A stretch of 64,000 nt of DNA from Lophium mytilinum. Its lineage: Eukaryota; Ascomycota; Dothideomycetes; Mytilinidiales; Mytilinidiaceae. Within the stretch, counting starts at the first letter, position 1. Each line of letters begins with the position of its first letter. Positions 24,001 to 33,944 of the stretch are shown piece after piece. The translations under genes and the position numbers were made by a program. The stretch covers positions 1,385,334-1,449,333 of the forward strand of contig MU004185.1 of NCBI GenBank assembly GCA_010093605.1. Reading direction: 5' to 3'. The notes beneath the pieces were generated by a model. It was not told the DNA's origin. It did not search any database and saw only the letters and a program-made list of their open reading frames with translations.

Positions 24001-24464
24001 CAGTCCGCGAGATCAATTCGTTAATCCGCTGGCAAACGGCGCGCAAGAAGTGGCATCAGGACAAAACAAGGCAGAAGATGGCGTCTAGTGGAGGCGACGA
24101 GGCGGACGGGATGATGGGCGGAGGGATTGCGGGGTTCAAGAGCAGCGATTTTGGTCTTAACGAGGTGAGTGCCTGCTTCTTTGGTCTTCAAGAATAGATC
24201 AGATATACTGACCTATCTTTCCAGCTCGACCTCCAAGACCTCGAACTCGACGTAGAAGACGACGACTTCTACGAGAGCGAGAGCGACGAAGACATGGACG
24301 ACGAGGAAATCGCCAACCCCATCGCCGCCGAGCGCAAGCGGCGGGCGCGCGCGCAGGAGCGGCTGAGGCGGACGGCGGGCGAGCCGAAGAAGCCGCCGAT
24401 TGTCGAGCTGGATAAGATGCATCCGAGTTTCCTGGCTATGCTGAGATCGGTGTTGGCGGAGTAG
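21073..24464 (+). CDS. PX domain / DUF3818 protein (Lec1/YPR097W family)
   Basis: Eight exons: 21073-21304, 21357-21586, 21650-21958, 22026-22680, 22731-22827, 22875-23547, 23601-24164 and 24225-24464. All junction phases agree and the total is 999 aa. An N-terminal PX-associated helical region (EIAELNSPTALQRFGAPFRS, then LRYIFVHHVRNFPFLDKAKEKEFWQ) precedes a PX phosphoinositide-binding domain (EFLLRVKKAGQPEIYVGRRYADFVQVHKRI, with LAPLPRKNKK) that has a long Ser-rich insert. The DUF3818 block follows (RVSLRAFLRTFLQNEIISQSSAM through the HLFRDLFSIFYEPLVRVYKSANVYNSITDF segment), then an acidic/basic tail ending FLAMLRSVLAE. The yeast member Ypr097w/Lec1 acts in lipid and sterol movement. The PX insert contains a tandem LRS(D/G)KSP repeat from a 21-bp DNA duplication near 22326-22368. 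Exon 6 uses a TTCAAG acceptor a few bases after a better-looking AACAG, which would shift frame. Confidence 0.93.
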
Positions 24465-25334
24465 ACAGACGCTGTTGTTGCTGGAGACGGGGATGGGAAT
24501 GGGTGTGTGTAGTAGACGTGGCGATGAATCGATGATGATACCTATGCGATGCGGGCGTTTTTTTGAGCTTTGGGATGACCCGTTGGGATGTGGGGAGGGG
24601 TGAATATGAGTGGGCCTGGGAATGGAGGAAAGACATTGTTAGCTTTGTTTGCTGTGGATAAGCGTGAGATAGGCGGGCTAGCTGGTGGCTGGTTAATACG
24701 TTGGGCTGACGCCTGGAGAGGGCGTTTGTTCGCGGTACCTGCTTTTGGTTGTTTGTGGGTTGCGATTTGCTTGGGGAAAGAGATGATGAAAGCGATTCCT
24801 GGGACAGTAACATATCGGAAGAGAGGAATGGTTCGAGAGACAGGGCCCCTTTATATCTCTAGGCCGTCTAGTGTACGAGCTAACGTTGATAAGATGCCAA
24901 ATGGAGTGCACATTGCACATAATCTATGGAAAAGCTAGATTGGTTAGACGCTGTGGCCCCTATGGGTAGACAACGACGACCCTCGCCGTCCTCTAATGTC
25001 AACAAAAGTCACGAATCTAACCGTTCGAAGCTTGAACTGTTAAACGTAAGTGTGAAAGTGCATTCCAATGGCCTTCATACTTGAAGGGCTATTTTATTCG
25101 ATTTTCGTAATCTACTCTCGGAACGTCGTCCAAACCAGTATTCCGGTATACTCTCTGACCCTATTTGAATCCACGACCACCGCGCGGTCGGGCACTGTCA
25201 CGTCACCTTAGGCTTTTCGATTGAACCGCCGGCGTCCGGACTTTCCGCTGTGATCCCAAAATGACTGAATACCAAACGCCTTACACCAATGTATGCTTAG
25301 GAGTTATCGTTCTCCTTACGCAGCGGCTCGAAAC
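24465..25334. other. Convergent intergenic region PX gene/NSA2
   Basis: About 870 bp between two convergent genes. Short open frames only, with no recognisable content. Confidence 0.55.
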
Positions 25335-26343
25335 TCATAAAAGGAGGGCATTGATGCAGCCATCATTTTCCGGGTTACTGTAGCATATTAGCATCATCTT
25401 CGTAAAAACTACGACTAGACGAGATGAACTTGACTTACTTCGTAATCTGAGCATAACGACCCCATACTACCTTCCCGCCTGCCGTGACCAAGCCAAGATC
25501 GCTCACATTGACCTCAATGATCGTGCCCCGAGTGAGCACACCAAGCTGTGTGTACATCGGGTTCTGGGGGTTCTTCTTGACGGATATGATGGGAAGTTGG
25601 ACTGTGACTGCGAGCTCGGTGTGCGTAACGTTGGCCTTCTTGTACCGCAATCCCATAGGCCGAATAAAGCGCTCGTACTTGACGGGTCGGCGAGTGAAAT
25701 CAGGCCCAACAAAGGTAGGCTTTGTGACCACCCTCTTCCATCCCTTCTTTCTGTTTCGACGTTAGAATCGGCACTCTTCTAAGTAGGAAAGCGGGGGTGG
25801 CCAGGAGATACTTACTGTGTCTTCTTTCCTGTCTTTACGACTGAGAACATCTCCTCCTCAGATATGCCCTTGACCTTCGCTACAAATTATCAGCAGTGTT
25901 TGATTGCAGCGGTCCGATCAAGCTTACGTAGCGGAACGCTAAACCTAGCTGCCTTCTCATTGCGCTTCTGCTTGATGGCGCTGGAAAGCGCCTTCGCATT
26001 CTTCTCAGATGACCGATCCAGCAGATATTGTGGCAGTGGCGTGGATGACGGTTCGGCGGCTTCGCTGCTCTTGACATTTCGTTCCTCATGCGCCCTAATC
26101 GTCTTCTTCATCTGGATCTTCTCCTTCCTCCTCTTCTGCTGATACAGCTTCGCTCGGAGACCGCGGAAGTTCTGCGCATTTTCGCTGCCCTTGTGCTGCT
26201 CACGGGCTATGCGCTTGCGTTTTCGTTCTTCGTAGTCGAAGCTGTAGGATAATTTAGGGCCAGTCGCTCGGGAATACTGTGCGCGAGACGTACCGCTTGC
26301 CATGCTGCTTCGCATGTCTTTCCATATACTCATTCTGAGGCAT
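25335..26343 (-). CDS. NSA2: Ribosome biogenesis protein NSA2
   Basis: Five exons, 26294-26343, 25928-26241, 25816-25879, 25439-25750 and 25335-25377, give 260 aa, almost exactly the family length. NSA2 (TINP1 in animals) is a nucleolar factor on pre-60S particles needed for 27SB pre-rRNA processing. It starts [27 protein letters not shown], carries [30 protein letters not shown] and the eS8-like C-terminal domain ([71 protein letters not shown]), and ends [11 protein letters not shown]. The final 14 residues lie in a 43-nt exon recovered through a TACAG acceptor. Head-to-head with the mitochondrial ribosomal protein gene, 200 bp between start codons. Confidence 0.96.
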
Positions 26344-26543
26344 TGTGACGGTAGTTCTCCCTTGGCGGAGGGGGGATAAAGTTTCGTGCTGGAGGGGCGG
26401 GAATGCGAGAGGTTGAAGAGAAATCGGGCGGGCGCCAAGATTTCGCCGGCCGGATCAACTAATCCGCCGTCTACAACTTTTGACCTGGGGCTTCTCGTCC
26501 GCGTCCAAATATCAAGGTATCAATTGCTTCCACAAATCTCACT
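26344..26543. promoter_or_regulatory. Shared promoter NSA2/bL21m
   Basis: Only 200 bp separate the two ATGs. Both genes serve ribosome production (cytosolic 60S assembly and the mitochondrial large subunit), so a common bidirectional promoter is plausible. No specific site was proven. Confidence 0.5.
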
Positions 26544-27254
26544 ATGATATGCCGCCGTGCTTTCCTCGAGGCACGAAGTGCGCTCTCGTCATCCCTCAGG
26601 CCTCAACTCCGCGCCATCACAACCGTCTCTCACACCACCGACCCCTCGAGCATCCCCGAGACTCTCATCAATCCCGGCTCCATCTCTAAGAAGTCACCCA
26701 AATCCGCCGCCATTGACCCTCAATCGAATTCGCTACCTATGGCTATAACGCAACAGCCGTCACCACTACCTGCGACTCACATCTCCATCGAAGCCCCCGC
26801 GACCCCCTCCGCTCTCACAAAGAGCGTTAAGGAACTCCTCCCTCTCCTCCGCGCGCAGCCACCGTGGTACATTACCACCCACATCCATGGACGCCCATAC
26901 CTCATCACAGCCGGCGACACAATCCGCCTACCCTTCCGGATGCCAGACGTGCAACCCGGTGACATTCTCCGGCTGAATCGCGCGACACATATAGGCTCAC
27001 GCGACTTCACGCTGCGCGCACCAGCGCCAATAAAGGGCACGCGGGATGGACCGGGGAAGACGCTGTATTTGGATGAGAGACTATTCACGTGCCGGGCGAC
27101 GGTTTTGGGGACGGAGAGCGAACCGATGCGGATTAAGGAGAAGACGAAGAGGCGGCAGCGGCATATTAGGACGGTGAAGAGCAAGCACCGGTTTACGGTT
27201 TTGAGGGTTATGGAGGTGGATGTTAAGGATGTGGGGGAGGTGGAGGGGGCTTAG
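26544..27254 (+). CDS. MRPL49: Mitochondrial large ribosomal subunit protein bL21m
   Basis: Single exon, 236 aa. The N-terminus MICRRAFLEARSALSSSLRPQ is rich in Arg and Ser with no acid for the first residues apart from one Glu, as in a mitochondrial presequence. The bL21 fold follows at about 105-230: AQPPWYITTHIHGRPYLITAGDTIRLPFRMPDVQPGDILRLNRATHIGSRDFTL, then a C-terminal basic RRQRHIRTVKSKHRFTVLRVMEVD, which matches the KRR..H(R/K)Q..T.(L/I)RI signature of L21 proteins. Its yeast counterpart is Mrpl49. The first ATG is used. The residue 25-100 stretch is a low-complexity linker typical of filamentous fungi. Confidence 0.9.
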   Translation: MICRRAFLEARSALSSSLRPQLRAITTVSHTTDPSSIPETLINPGSISKKSPKSAAIDPQSNSLPMAITQQPSPLPATHISIEAPATPSALTKSVKELLPLLRAQPPWYITTHIHGRPYLITAGDTIRLPFRMPDVQPGDILRLNRATHIGSRDFTLRAPAPIKGTRDGPGKTLYLDERLFTCRATVLGTESEPMRIKEKTKRRQRHIRTVKSKHRFTVLRVMEVDVKDVGEVEGA

Positions 27255-27595
27255 GCATTTTGGAATCTATGGGCGAAGGAATGAGAGACGTCAAACGCAT
27301 CAATTGTACAATAAATGTGGAGATATGATGGGCAACATTGGTCAGCTTTCTGAATCATGTATATAAAGGTCTCTCCGGTCTCTTTGGACCAGAAGCTATC
27401 CCTCTACCAATGGGTATATCCGTGTCAAGATTCAGGCGCAACTTCGAGATGCTCTGCTAGTGCTCATGTTCTTTTCCTTCTTGGAACCAGCTAAGGCTTT
27501 GGACAAATACATAACCTTGCCTTCGGAGCTGGAGTAGCTAACCTCTCATGGCATGTTTTGCTATGATATCTTTGCATTCTCTGAAATTCTGTGTC
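27255..27595. other. Convergent intergenic region bL21m/CSN4
   Basis: About 340 bp of 3' flanking sequence for two convergent genes; nothing else seen. Confidence 0.6.
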
Positions 27596-28900
27596 TCAAT
27601 GCACCATGTGAGCCGCATAGTAGTCCTGCTTATGTTAGCACAAGAGCGACAGGTTGTCTAGCAGCTAACTCACGGGATATTGCGTCTGTATCATAGTCGT
27701 CACCTTCTCTACCTCCTCTGACAGACTCTGGACATTAGCATCCCACTTCCTCAGTTCTCTACCAACGATCCTCTCGGCATGGCCAGTCTTCCTCTCTCCA
27801 CTCCCTTCGCCCTCGAAGAAGATGAACCGGTCAATCTGGTCGATGTGGCCAGCCAACCGCCCTTGTTCTATCATCTGTGCAGCGTATGTCTCAGCCCGCT
27901 CGGCATCCACACCAAGGAGCTCACCCAACTGATCAAGCCCAATGTTGTTGTAGAGCCGTGAGGCACCTAGGAGGTTGTGCTCCAGCACAGCTTTGTCCAG
28001 TACTGTTGACCCATCCGAGGTTTTCGCCAGTTGATGGGGAGAGAGCTTCTCAGCGAACGTCTTGACTTCCTTGGGAGACAGCAACCTATCGAAGAAGATC
28101 TTCTCTAGAATGCCAAACTCCTCGACCTGCGAAGCCCGATCGTCCTTGTACAATCTCGCCAGTGTCCGACCGCGTTGAGGTCCAGCAGGTGCGAGGACAG
28201 CGCACACGATAGCCGCAGAGAGAGCTCGCAACCGCTCATCCTCGTCGATGATAGTCTCGAAACTCAGGTTCTGGTAGGCCTGGCTAGCTTCAAGGAAGCT
28301 GCGCTGAGAGTCGAGAATCCTAGCCCGACTGAGTTGGAACTGCAGCCTGGTTTCTTTGTCGTGCACACCAAAGAGAACATTCTTCACGCGATTGATATAT
28401 CCAAATGCATTCGTCGGGTCGTCCTCCTCGAGATAGCACCGCACAATCCGAATCCACACCTTCGCCTTGTCGTCGTCCGACACCGCGCGCTGAGACGAGT
28501 CGAGCGTTATCCTCTGTAGGATTTGTGCAGAGCTCCGAAAGTCCTCCTGGGTTTCGTACGCATCCGCTAGTATCTCCTTGATCTGCGTATCTTGCTCCTC
28601 GTATGAGACTACTTTGGGCGCTAGTAGCTCCAGCACCTTCTGCCCCACTTCAATTTTGACATCTGGATCCTTCACGTGGCGGAACTGGTCGACGAAGGCG
28701 GCGAGAAGCGGGCGGGAGGCGACTATGCCTAGCGAGTCTCCGAGAAGTGATCTGACGTAGGTGATCAAGTTGCCTGGTAATGTGTCGGGGGTGGAAGTGG
28801 TGATGATAGCTTGGAGAAGCTCGTTGTACCCAGCAGACTTGTCGGCTGCCGTAGAGGATTCTACCCGCGCGAGGGCTGAAGGGACGTCTAATGCAGGCAT
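27596..28900 (-). CDS. CSN4: COP9 signalosome subunit 4
   Basis: Exons 27674-28900 and 27596-27628 (intron 45 nt, GTGAGT..ATAAG) give 419 aa. CSN4 is a PCI-domain scaffold subunit of the COP9 signalosome, which removes NEDD8 from cullins; in Aspergillus it is csnD, linked to development and light response. Helical repeats occupy residues 1-270 (for example VGQKVLELLAPKVVSYEEQDTQIKEILADAYE and AFGYINRVKNVL). The PCI/winged-helix part is at about 280-385 (VEEFGILEKIFFDRLLSPKEVKTFAEKL, AVLEHNLLGASRLYNNIGLDQLGELLGV, AAQMIEQGRLAGHIDQIDRFIFFE). The last exon replaces a premature end (PVS stop) by QDYYAAHMVH. Acceptor choice (AAG or CAG three bases later) changes one Gln only. Same strand as LCL3 and ATG14 upstream, but separate promoters. 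Confidence 0.95.
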
Positions 28901-29185
28901 GGTGGATGGTGTGGAAGGAGAGCTCGTGGTTGGTGGTGTTGGAATAGTTTGATGATGCGGAGTTGGCGGAGGTGATGAGGGGAGCTCTAGTTAGGCAGCA
29001 AGTCACCCACAGCAGAAGCTAGTTAGACCTTTTCACCGCTTCAATCACTATGTACAATAGTTTGGAGAGTAACATGAACCAAATCAAAGTGAGGTTCAAC
29101 TTCAATTTGTGCATTTACGCTTAAACGCAGCTTCACTAGGGAATTTATGTAGTCGGGAACACTATATACAGCCCCACTACAGCCT

Positions 29186-30099
29186 TCATTTCTTGGCCGC
29201 AGCTTTCTTGACCTCAGTTTTGTCTGATGCAGTCATACGTGTCTTGTACTCTCGCGGGCTCTCCATATCCTTTGCCCTCTGTCCACGAAGCCTTTCCCAC
29301 AGCGAAGGTTGTGTCCATATGCCCTTGGTCGCCAGACGCGCTTTCTCCTCCGCCTTCCTGTATTTTTCCTCAAACTTCCCGAATTCGGAACCGCTTTTGG
29401 CTTCGTATATGGTCGCCAGACCGCTCTTGAGCATTTCCAGTCCCACATCCCGCCTGAAAAGCCCTTTGCGAACAAACACCGTAGCTATGACCCGGTCGTA
29501 TTGATCGCGTCGATATATCTTAGCTCTCACGCGCCGATTGAGGATATATGCGGATAGCCAGTCGTAAGCTTCTTTAGAGTATGGCTGTGCAGGGTGGCCG
29601 AAGTGTGCCATTTCAGGTGCATCGATACCGGCTATGCGGATGTGAAGCTGGATATACTTGTGAGCACGGGCTTCGAGGAACTGGGTGCAAGTACATGATG
29701 CTCTAGAGAATTAATACGTACAGTCTTAGCAGACAGTTCATCCCGCCTTTTCGGCACCCTCTTCCATGGAAGCCAGCCCCATCCTGCTATCCTCCCTCCC
29801 GGTGTATGGAAGAATCGGAAATTGTCCGCATCTCCGACGCTCGTCACTTTCCCAAAAAGACTCCGCCGCCTGAAGAGGTCTGGTTTTATGTAGTTGACAC
29901 TGGGTATACGCCGGAGATATGATTTGTACAACCGAATGAGTGTAAGTGTGGTGATTGTGAGGAGGACCGAAGGGACAACAGTGCGAGCTTCGGTGTACTG
30001 CGACCAGTCTGTCGTGTTCAAGCTCTCAGCCCATGATACAGGGCGCTTTCTGTCGCTGTCATCGACGTTGTGCGGATTCTGCGACCAAGGCCATCGCAT
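29186..30099 (-). CDS. LCL3: Membrane-anchored staphylococcal-nuclease-like endonuclease LCL3
   Basis: Exons 29722-30099 and 29186-29647 (74-nt intron, GTACGT..TCCAG) give 279 aa. LCL3 is a conserved fungal protein with one N-terminal membrane helix and an SNase (TNase) domain, located to mitochondria or membranes in yeast; its biological substrate is uncertain. Visible parts are MRWPWSQ with [18 protein letters not shown], the helix [20 protein letters not shown] (about 43-62), [24 protein letters not shown], then the nuclease core [50 protein letters not shown] and [29 protein letters not shown]. The splice joins AKT to LHIRIAG. The ATG chosen matches the family start. Confidence 0.95.
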
Positions 30100-30399
30100 T
30101 GTTGGCTCTGCTTGGTGGTGATGGTGATGTTAGCCTGAGATCCCTGGCCATTTTCTGGTGGACCGTCACTCGTGCACGTGCACGCGGGCCGGAATATCAA
30201 CTTGAGCCAAAGACATTAATATTGTCACTTAGATACCCAGAAGGCGAGGGAACTCGTTGTTTGATATAATTTCTTGATTAAGTGGTGTATTCTGACGATC
30301 TCATTTGTCAAGCTATCTCTAGTGTTCAATGGTCTAATATATGATCTAGGTACCTAGGTAGCGTGCCAGGAGATGTGCTGCTAATATCGCTGCTATCAT
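30100..30399. other. Intergenic LCL3/ATG14
   Basis: About 300 bp with the LCL3 promoter and the 3' end of ATG14. It contains a CACGTGCACGTGCACG-type run near 30170-30185 (overlapping palindromic CACGTG E-box-like sites), a possible bHLH factor binding site. Confidence 0.45.
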
Positions 30400-32068
30400 C
30401 TACCTCGAACCCTCGTTGGTTCGGCTCTTCAACTTCGTCCACCCATTCACGCCCCTCGATTTTCCTTGTCCCATGTCCTCGGTCTCAACAGCTGCGGTGG
30501 CGGCTGTAGCTGCTGCAGAAGTAGCTACACTCATGACACTGCGGGTATCGTCTGTCAGACCTGTGTTTCTCCGCTTTGGCCCAACAAGGATGGGCTCTTC
30601 AGCGATCACATCGTCCATACCGTGCCACTCTTTCTGGTCCAGCACCTCCCAGCCTTGAACTTGCTGATCAGCAAGTAGCATAGCGCTCAAGCTGTCAACG
30701 ATCTTAGGTGGTGTCAATTTCCAGCCTCGAAGATAACCCGCGTTTTCAGCGGCCCCGAGGAAAGAGTGCGAAGTCCCGTGGGAAAATTCACCGAATTTGA
30801 CACTCGCTCTGGAAGGTCGTGTCGGGGTTCCGGTCTGGCTCCTGCCATTACCGGATGTGAGCTCTCTTCGCGAATCGGTTCTGGTCGTAGAAGGTCGGTG
30901 GCCCTGCTCAAGAAGAAGACGGAACAAGTTTCTTCCCAAGGAGCAGACATCTTCCCACTCATTGAACTCATCCTGCAAGCCTTGGGTTCGGCACAACCAA
31001 GCTACATCGTATGCCAGGAGTGACACGCCTTCCAGGAACATGGCGTACGCCTGCGGGTCTTGCGTAGCCAGGTCCATCAACGGTCGATCAATAAATAGTG
31101 TCCGGGGTCGCGGGAGAGGCCTGTGGTGCTCAAAGCTTCGCGATGCATCTGGGCTATTGCTTGTAGAAGCTGTTGGCGTAGTACCTGGGAAAGGAACGTC
31201 TCGAGATTGATAGGAGGAGGATGGAGAAAAAATCGTTGGTAGGGGATAGTCTCGGTGTGGTAGTGTAACCTCGGCGGGGAGGCGGACAGTGAGATAGTGA
31301 GATATTTGAACCACGAGCTGAGCTACAGCTGTGATCGAAGCCGAAACCTCGAAGAACGAAGCATCTGAGAAGTTTAGCTATTACCCATAGTCCTACTTAG
31401 GTGAGCCTACTGTTCAAGTCTCGGAGGTCGACAATCGGAAGGGTATCACCCGGACCGATGTAGTATATATCGTACAAACCCCCGTCTTTAGCCTTCCGCC
31501 ATTTCTGCTTCAAGCCAGAGAGCTTGGCAGCTTCTTCGCACAATGTAACACGAGCCCTTACGGTGTAACTGTGATATTTATCCCAGTTGTGTTTCGTCTC
31601 GTTGATACTCTCTTGTACATTATCCAGTTCCTTCTTTCGTCGTGCGGTGATGTTATGCTGCACCGACTGGAGGTCGGAGTGACGCTGGGCCAGGACAGCC
31701 TTTCGAGCAGCGTATTCCTTCCTAGCTTGCTCTAACTGCTGTTGTAGCATAGAAGCATGCTCGTTGATTTGGGTTGTGGTCTCCTTGATCAAGGCAGTCT
31801 CAGCCTTTGTCTGTTCTAGCTCCGCGCCCATGGTGCACTTCTCCCGGTCTACCATTATAGTCGTGTGGGAGTTTCTGATGCTATAGTGCGTCTCTGCACT
31901 CTCATCTCCTTGGACGACGGCCGTGACGCGCCTTGCCTCTTGCTCTCGGTCTAGGAGAACTTCTGCAAGCTGCGCGCGGTGAGGAAACAGGGTGGCTCGG
32001 GCGCATGTTGCGCAGTGAAAGGGCGATGGTTCTGAGCCTATGGCCCTGTTGCAGACAGTACACTCCAT
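30400..32068 (-). CDS. ATG14: Autophagy protein Atg14 (PI3-kinase complex I subunit)
   Basis: Exons 31411-32068 and 30400-31364 (46-nt intron, GTAGGC..CTCAG) give 540 aa. Atg14 (PF10186 family) targets the Vps34 phosphatidylinositol 3-kinase complex to the phagophore assembly site. Visible features are the N-terminal Cys pairs in MECTVCNRA..FHCATCAR (C3, C6, C19, C22), which are the usual zinc-knuckle-like start, a long coiled coil (about 70-200: ELEQTKAETALIKETTTQINEHASMLQQQLEQ), then LSGLKQKWRKA and the C-terminal lipid-sensing region with LVVQISHYLTVRLPAEVTLPHRDYPLPTI and LLAYDVAWLCRTQG. A Ser/Thr-rich insert interrupts the C-terminal domain. The start is the only in-frame ATG near the Cys motif. 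UVRAG/Vps38 shares this architecture, but the N-terminal cysteines favour Atg14. Divergent from a conserved unknown gene. Confidence 0.88.
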
Positions 32069-32530
32069 GGTGTGAGAAGAGGTGGTCGGTTCGAGGTTAT
32101 CCAACCGGTGGTGGTGTGTGTATGGAGAGCGAAGCTGTAAGGCAGCATGATTGCGGCAGGCGGCTCTTAGGGTATTCAACGCTCCATATTCACCAGCCTG
32201 CGATAATTACGTTTTGAAGATGGCGATAGCAAAGGCCGTACGGGCGAACTGTAGATATAAGCGGCGTGTATTTGTAGGGGCGATGTGAGGGAACATCAAT
32301 GTGCGAGATGTAAGGTGGGAGGTCATGTACCCCAATGACGCCGGAGCCAGATCCCTGCATTTCTAATCTTGGCAAAACGCGGACCTCCACCCTCACCTCC
32401 GTGCCTTAGGCCCCCACACCCCCACCACCTAACCACAACTGAGGTCAAGGTCACGCTTCTGAGAGCATGGAAACATGACTTGATCATTCACTCACCCACA
32501 GCAACTGACACTGCTCCTCACAGCCCTCTC
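32069..32530. promoter_or_regulatory. Shared promoter region ATG14/unknown gene
   Basis: About 460 bp between divergent starts. A C-rich stretch (CCACCCTCACCTCC, CCCCCACACCCCCACCACC) lies near 32380-32430 on the plus strand. The downstream gene's reading frame is open through part of this region from a non-ATG position, so its start could lie further upstream only if a non-ATG codon is used. Confidence 0.45.
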
Positions 32531-33322
32531 ATGGACCTTCCCTCATCCGGACTTTCTGATCCTCCATCATCGCCTGCATCCTGTGGCCAACCAGCGATTC
32601 TAAACATCGTCACTGATCGCAAAAGGTCCTTCGCCGAAATGGTTGATACTCGCCAGTCCAAGAACGGACGAGCTAGAGAGCCCATCCCTACACGAAGGGA
32701 AGAGCGCTCACAGAGCCCAACACTTACCGCGAAGGGCGAAGGGCGATCGTCTCCAGACTCGCAAACTACTCAGCGCCAGATTCTTTCGGACGAAAACGAT
32801 GCTCCAGAGCTGAATGGAGCAGAAGCAACAGAGCCCGTCGACCCGGCTGAGAAGATTGAGGACTTCGACTGGGGTAATCTCGAAGAACGGTACCATGACG
32901 CTATGGACAAGAACATTGATGTCGAGCAACGACTCACGGAAGAATGGGACGACCTTATGAATGTAATCAGCTCTACCCTTGTTTAGCATCTTCTTTCGAT
33001 ATTGATCTTGGTCCACAGTTCTTCAGCATATGGCAAGAAGCCAGCAAGCACCACGAGGTCGATCGCTCGTTCAGACGGTAAAGCCCTTGATCAACGCTGT
33101 GTATAAGAATGCAAGTACTGATATACTATGCAGCCTTCGGACGCGGACGGCTCACGTGCAAAACTCGGAAGAGAACCTCGAGAAAACGAGGGTTCATTGT
33201 AAGTGACGCTTTGCCACGGCTAGACAACTGGTATCTCTCCATGAGCATAGACTAATCACTTCGCAGACATTCAAGTCGTCAGGGCTTTCGAGAGTGCGTT
33301 AGACCTGCTGAACACGCGCTGA
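32531..33322 (+). CDS. Conserved fungal protein of unknown function
   Basis: Four exons, 32531-32962, 33019-33077, 33134-33198 and 33267-33322, give 203 aa with consistent phases. I recognise the shape of a conserved Pezizomycotina protein without assigned function. It has a disordered start (MDLPSSGLSDPPSSPAS), a basic/Ser-rich middle, then a helical C-terminal half: EKIEDFDWGNLEERYHDAMDK, EEWDDLMNFFSIWQEASKHHEVD and RLRTRTAHVQNSEENLEKTRVHYIQVVRAFESALDLL. That last segment looks like a coiled-coil or four-helix element, which suggests a subunit of a larger complex; that is inference. Without splicing the reading frame would end at VISSTLV and lose the conserved C-terminus. Head-to-head with ATG14. 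Confidence 0.8.
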
Positions 33323-33944
33323 AGGCAATGACCGACGTGCTCTCCAGGTGCTCTGAACCTTACCCTTCATCACCGAGGATGGCAACAAATGTTCACTGAG
33401 GCGCCCTGGACTGTTTCCGGGAAATCTGAACGAGTTCATTCGCCGGCTGCATCGACTCCTGACCGCCGTCATCAAGCGTCCCCCGAAGATGTGTATCCAG
33501 GGTCTGATTTCCATCTGAAAAGGTGTACCGTCTTGTAGGCGTTGGCGGAATACCCTGTGTTTAGTACTACTATTTGCTTGTCTGTTGTTTGTTTTGCACA
33601 TGCATAGCGTTGCCTGGCGTTTGTTTCTGTGCCACATAGTCGTAACTTTTTCTGCTATGTTTCAATTGAGCTTTCTATATAAACGCCTAGTCCATCATCT
33701 ATACTTCTTGTGACCCAGGTCTATTTTGCCCATCGGGCTTAGTGAGCCCTAATGGTGGCTATATCGCATCACAACATGTCCAACTGCTCAATATGAAAAC
33801 AAAGTCTATGTAGCCTCGGTCAAAGGTCTTTGACCAGTGGTAATACTGGAAAAAAAAAGGGTACAAAAGACATCAGATGCGCGGGTATGCAGAGATGCGA
33901 TTCCAAAAAGCTCCCATATGTTCAGAGCATAACAACAAGAACGC
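33323..33944. other. Convergent intergenic region
   Basis: About 620 bp with 3' ends of two convergent genes. Short open frames only, and an A9 run near 33851-33859. Confidence 0.55.
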
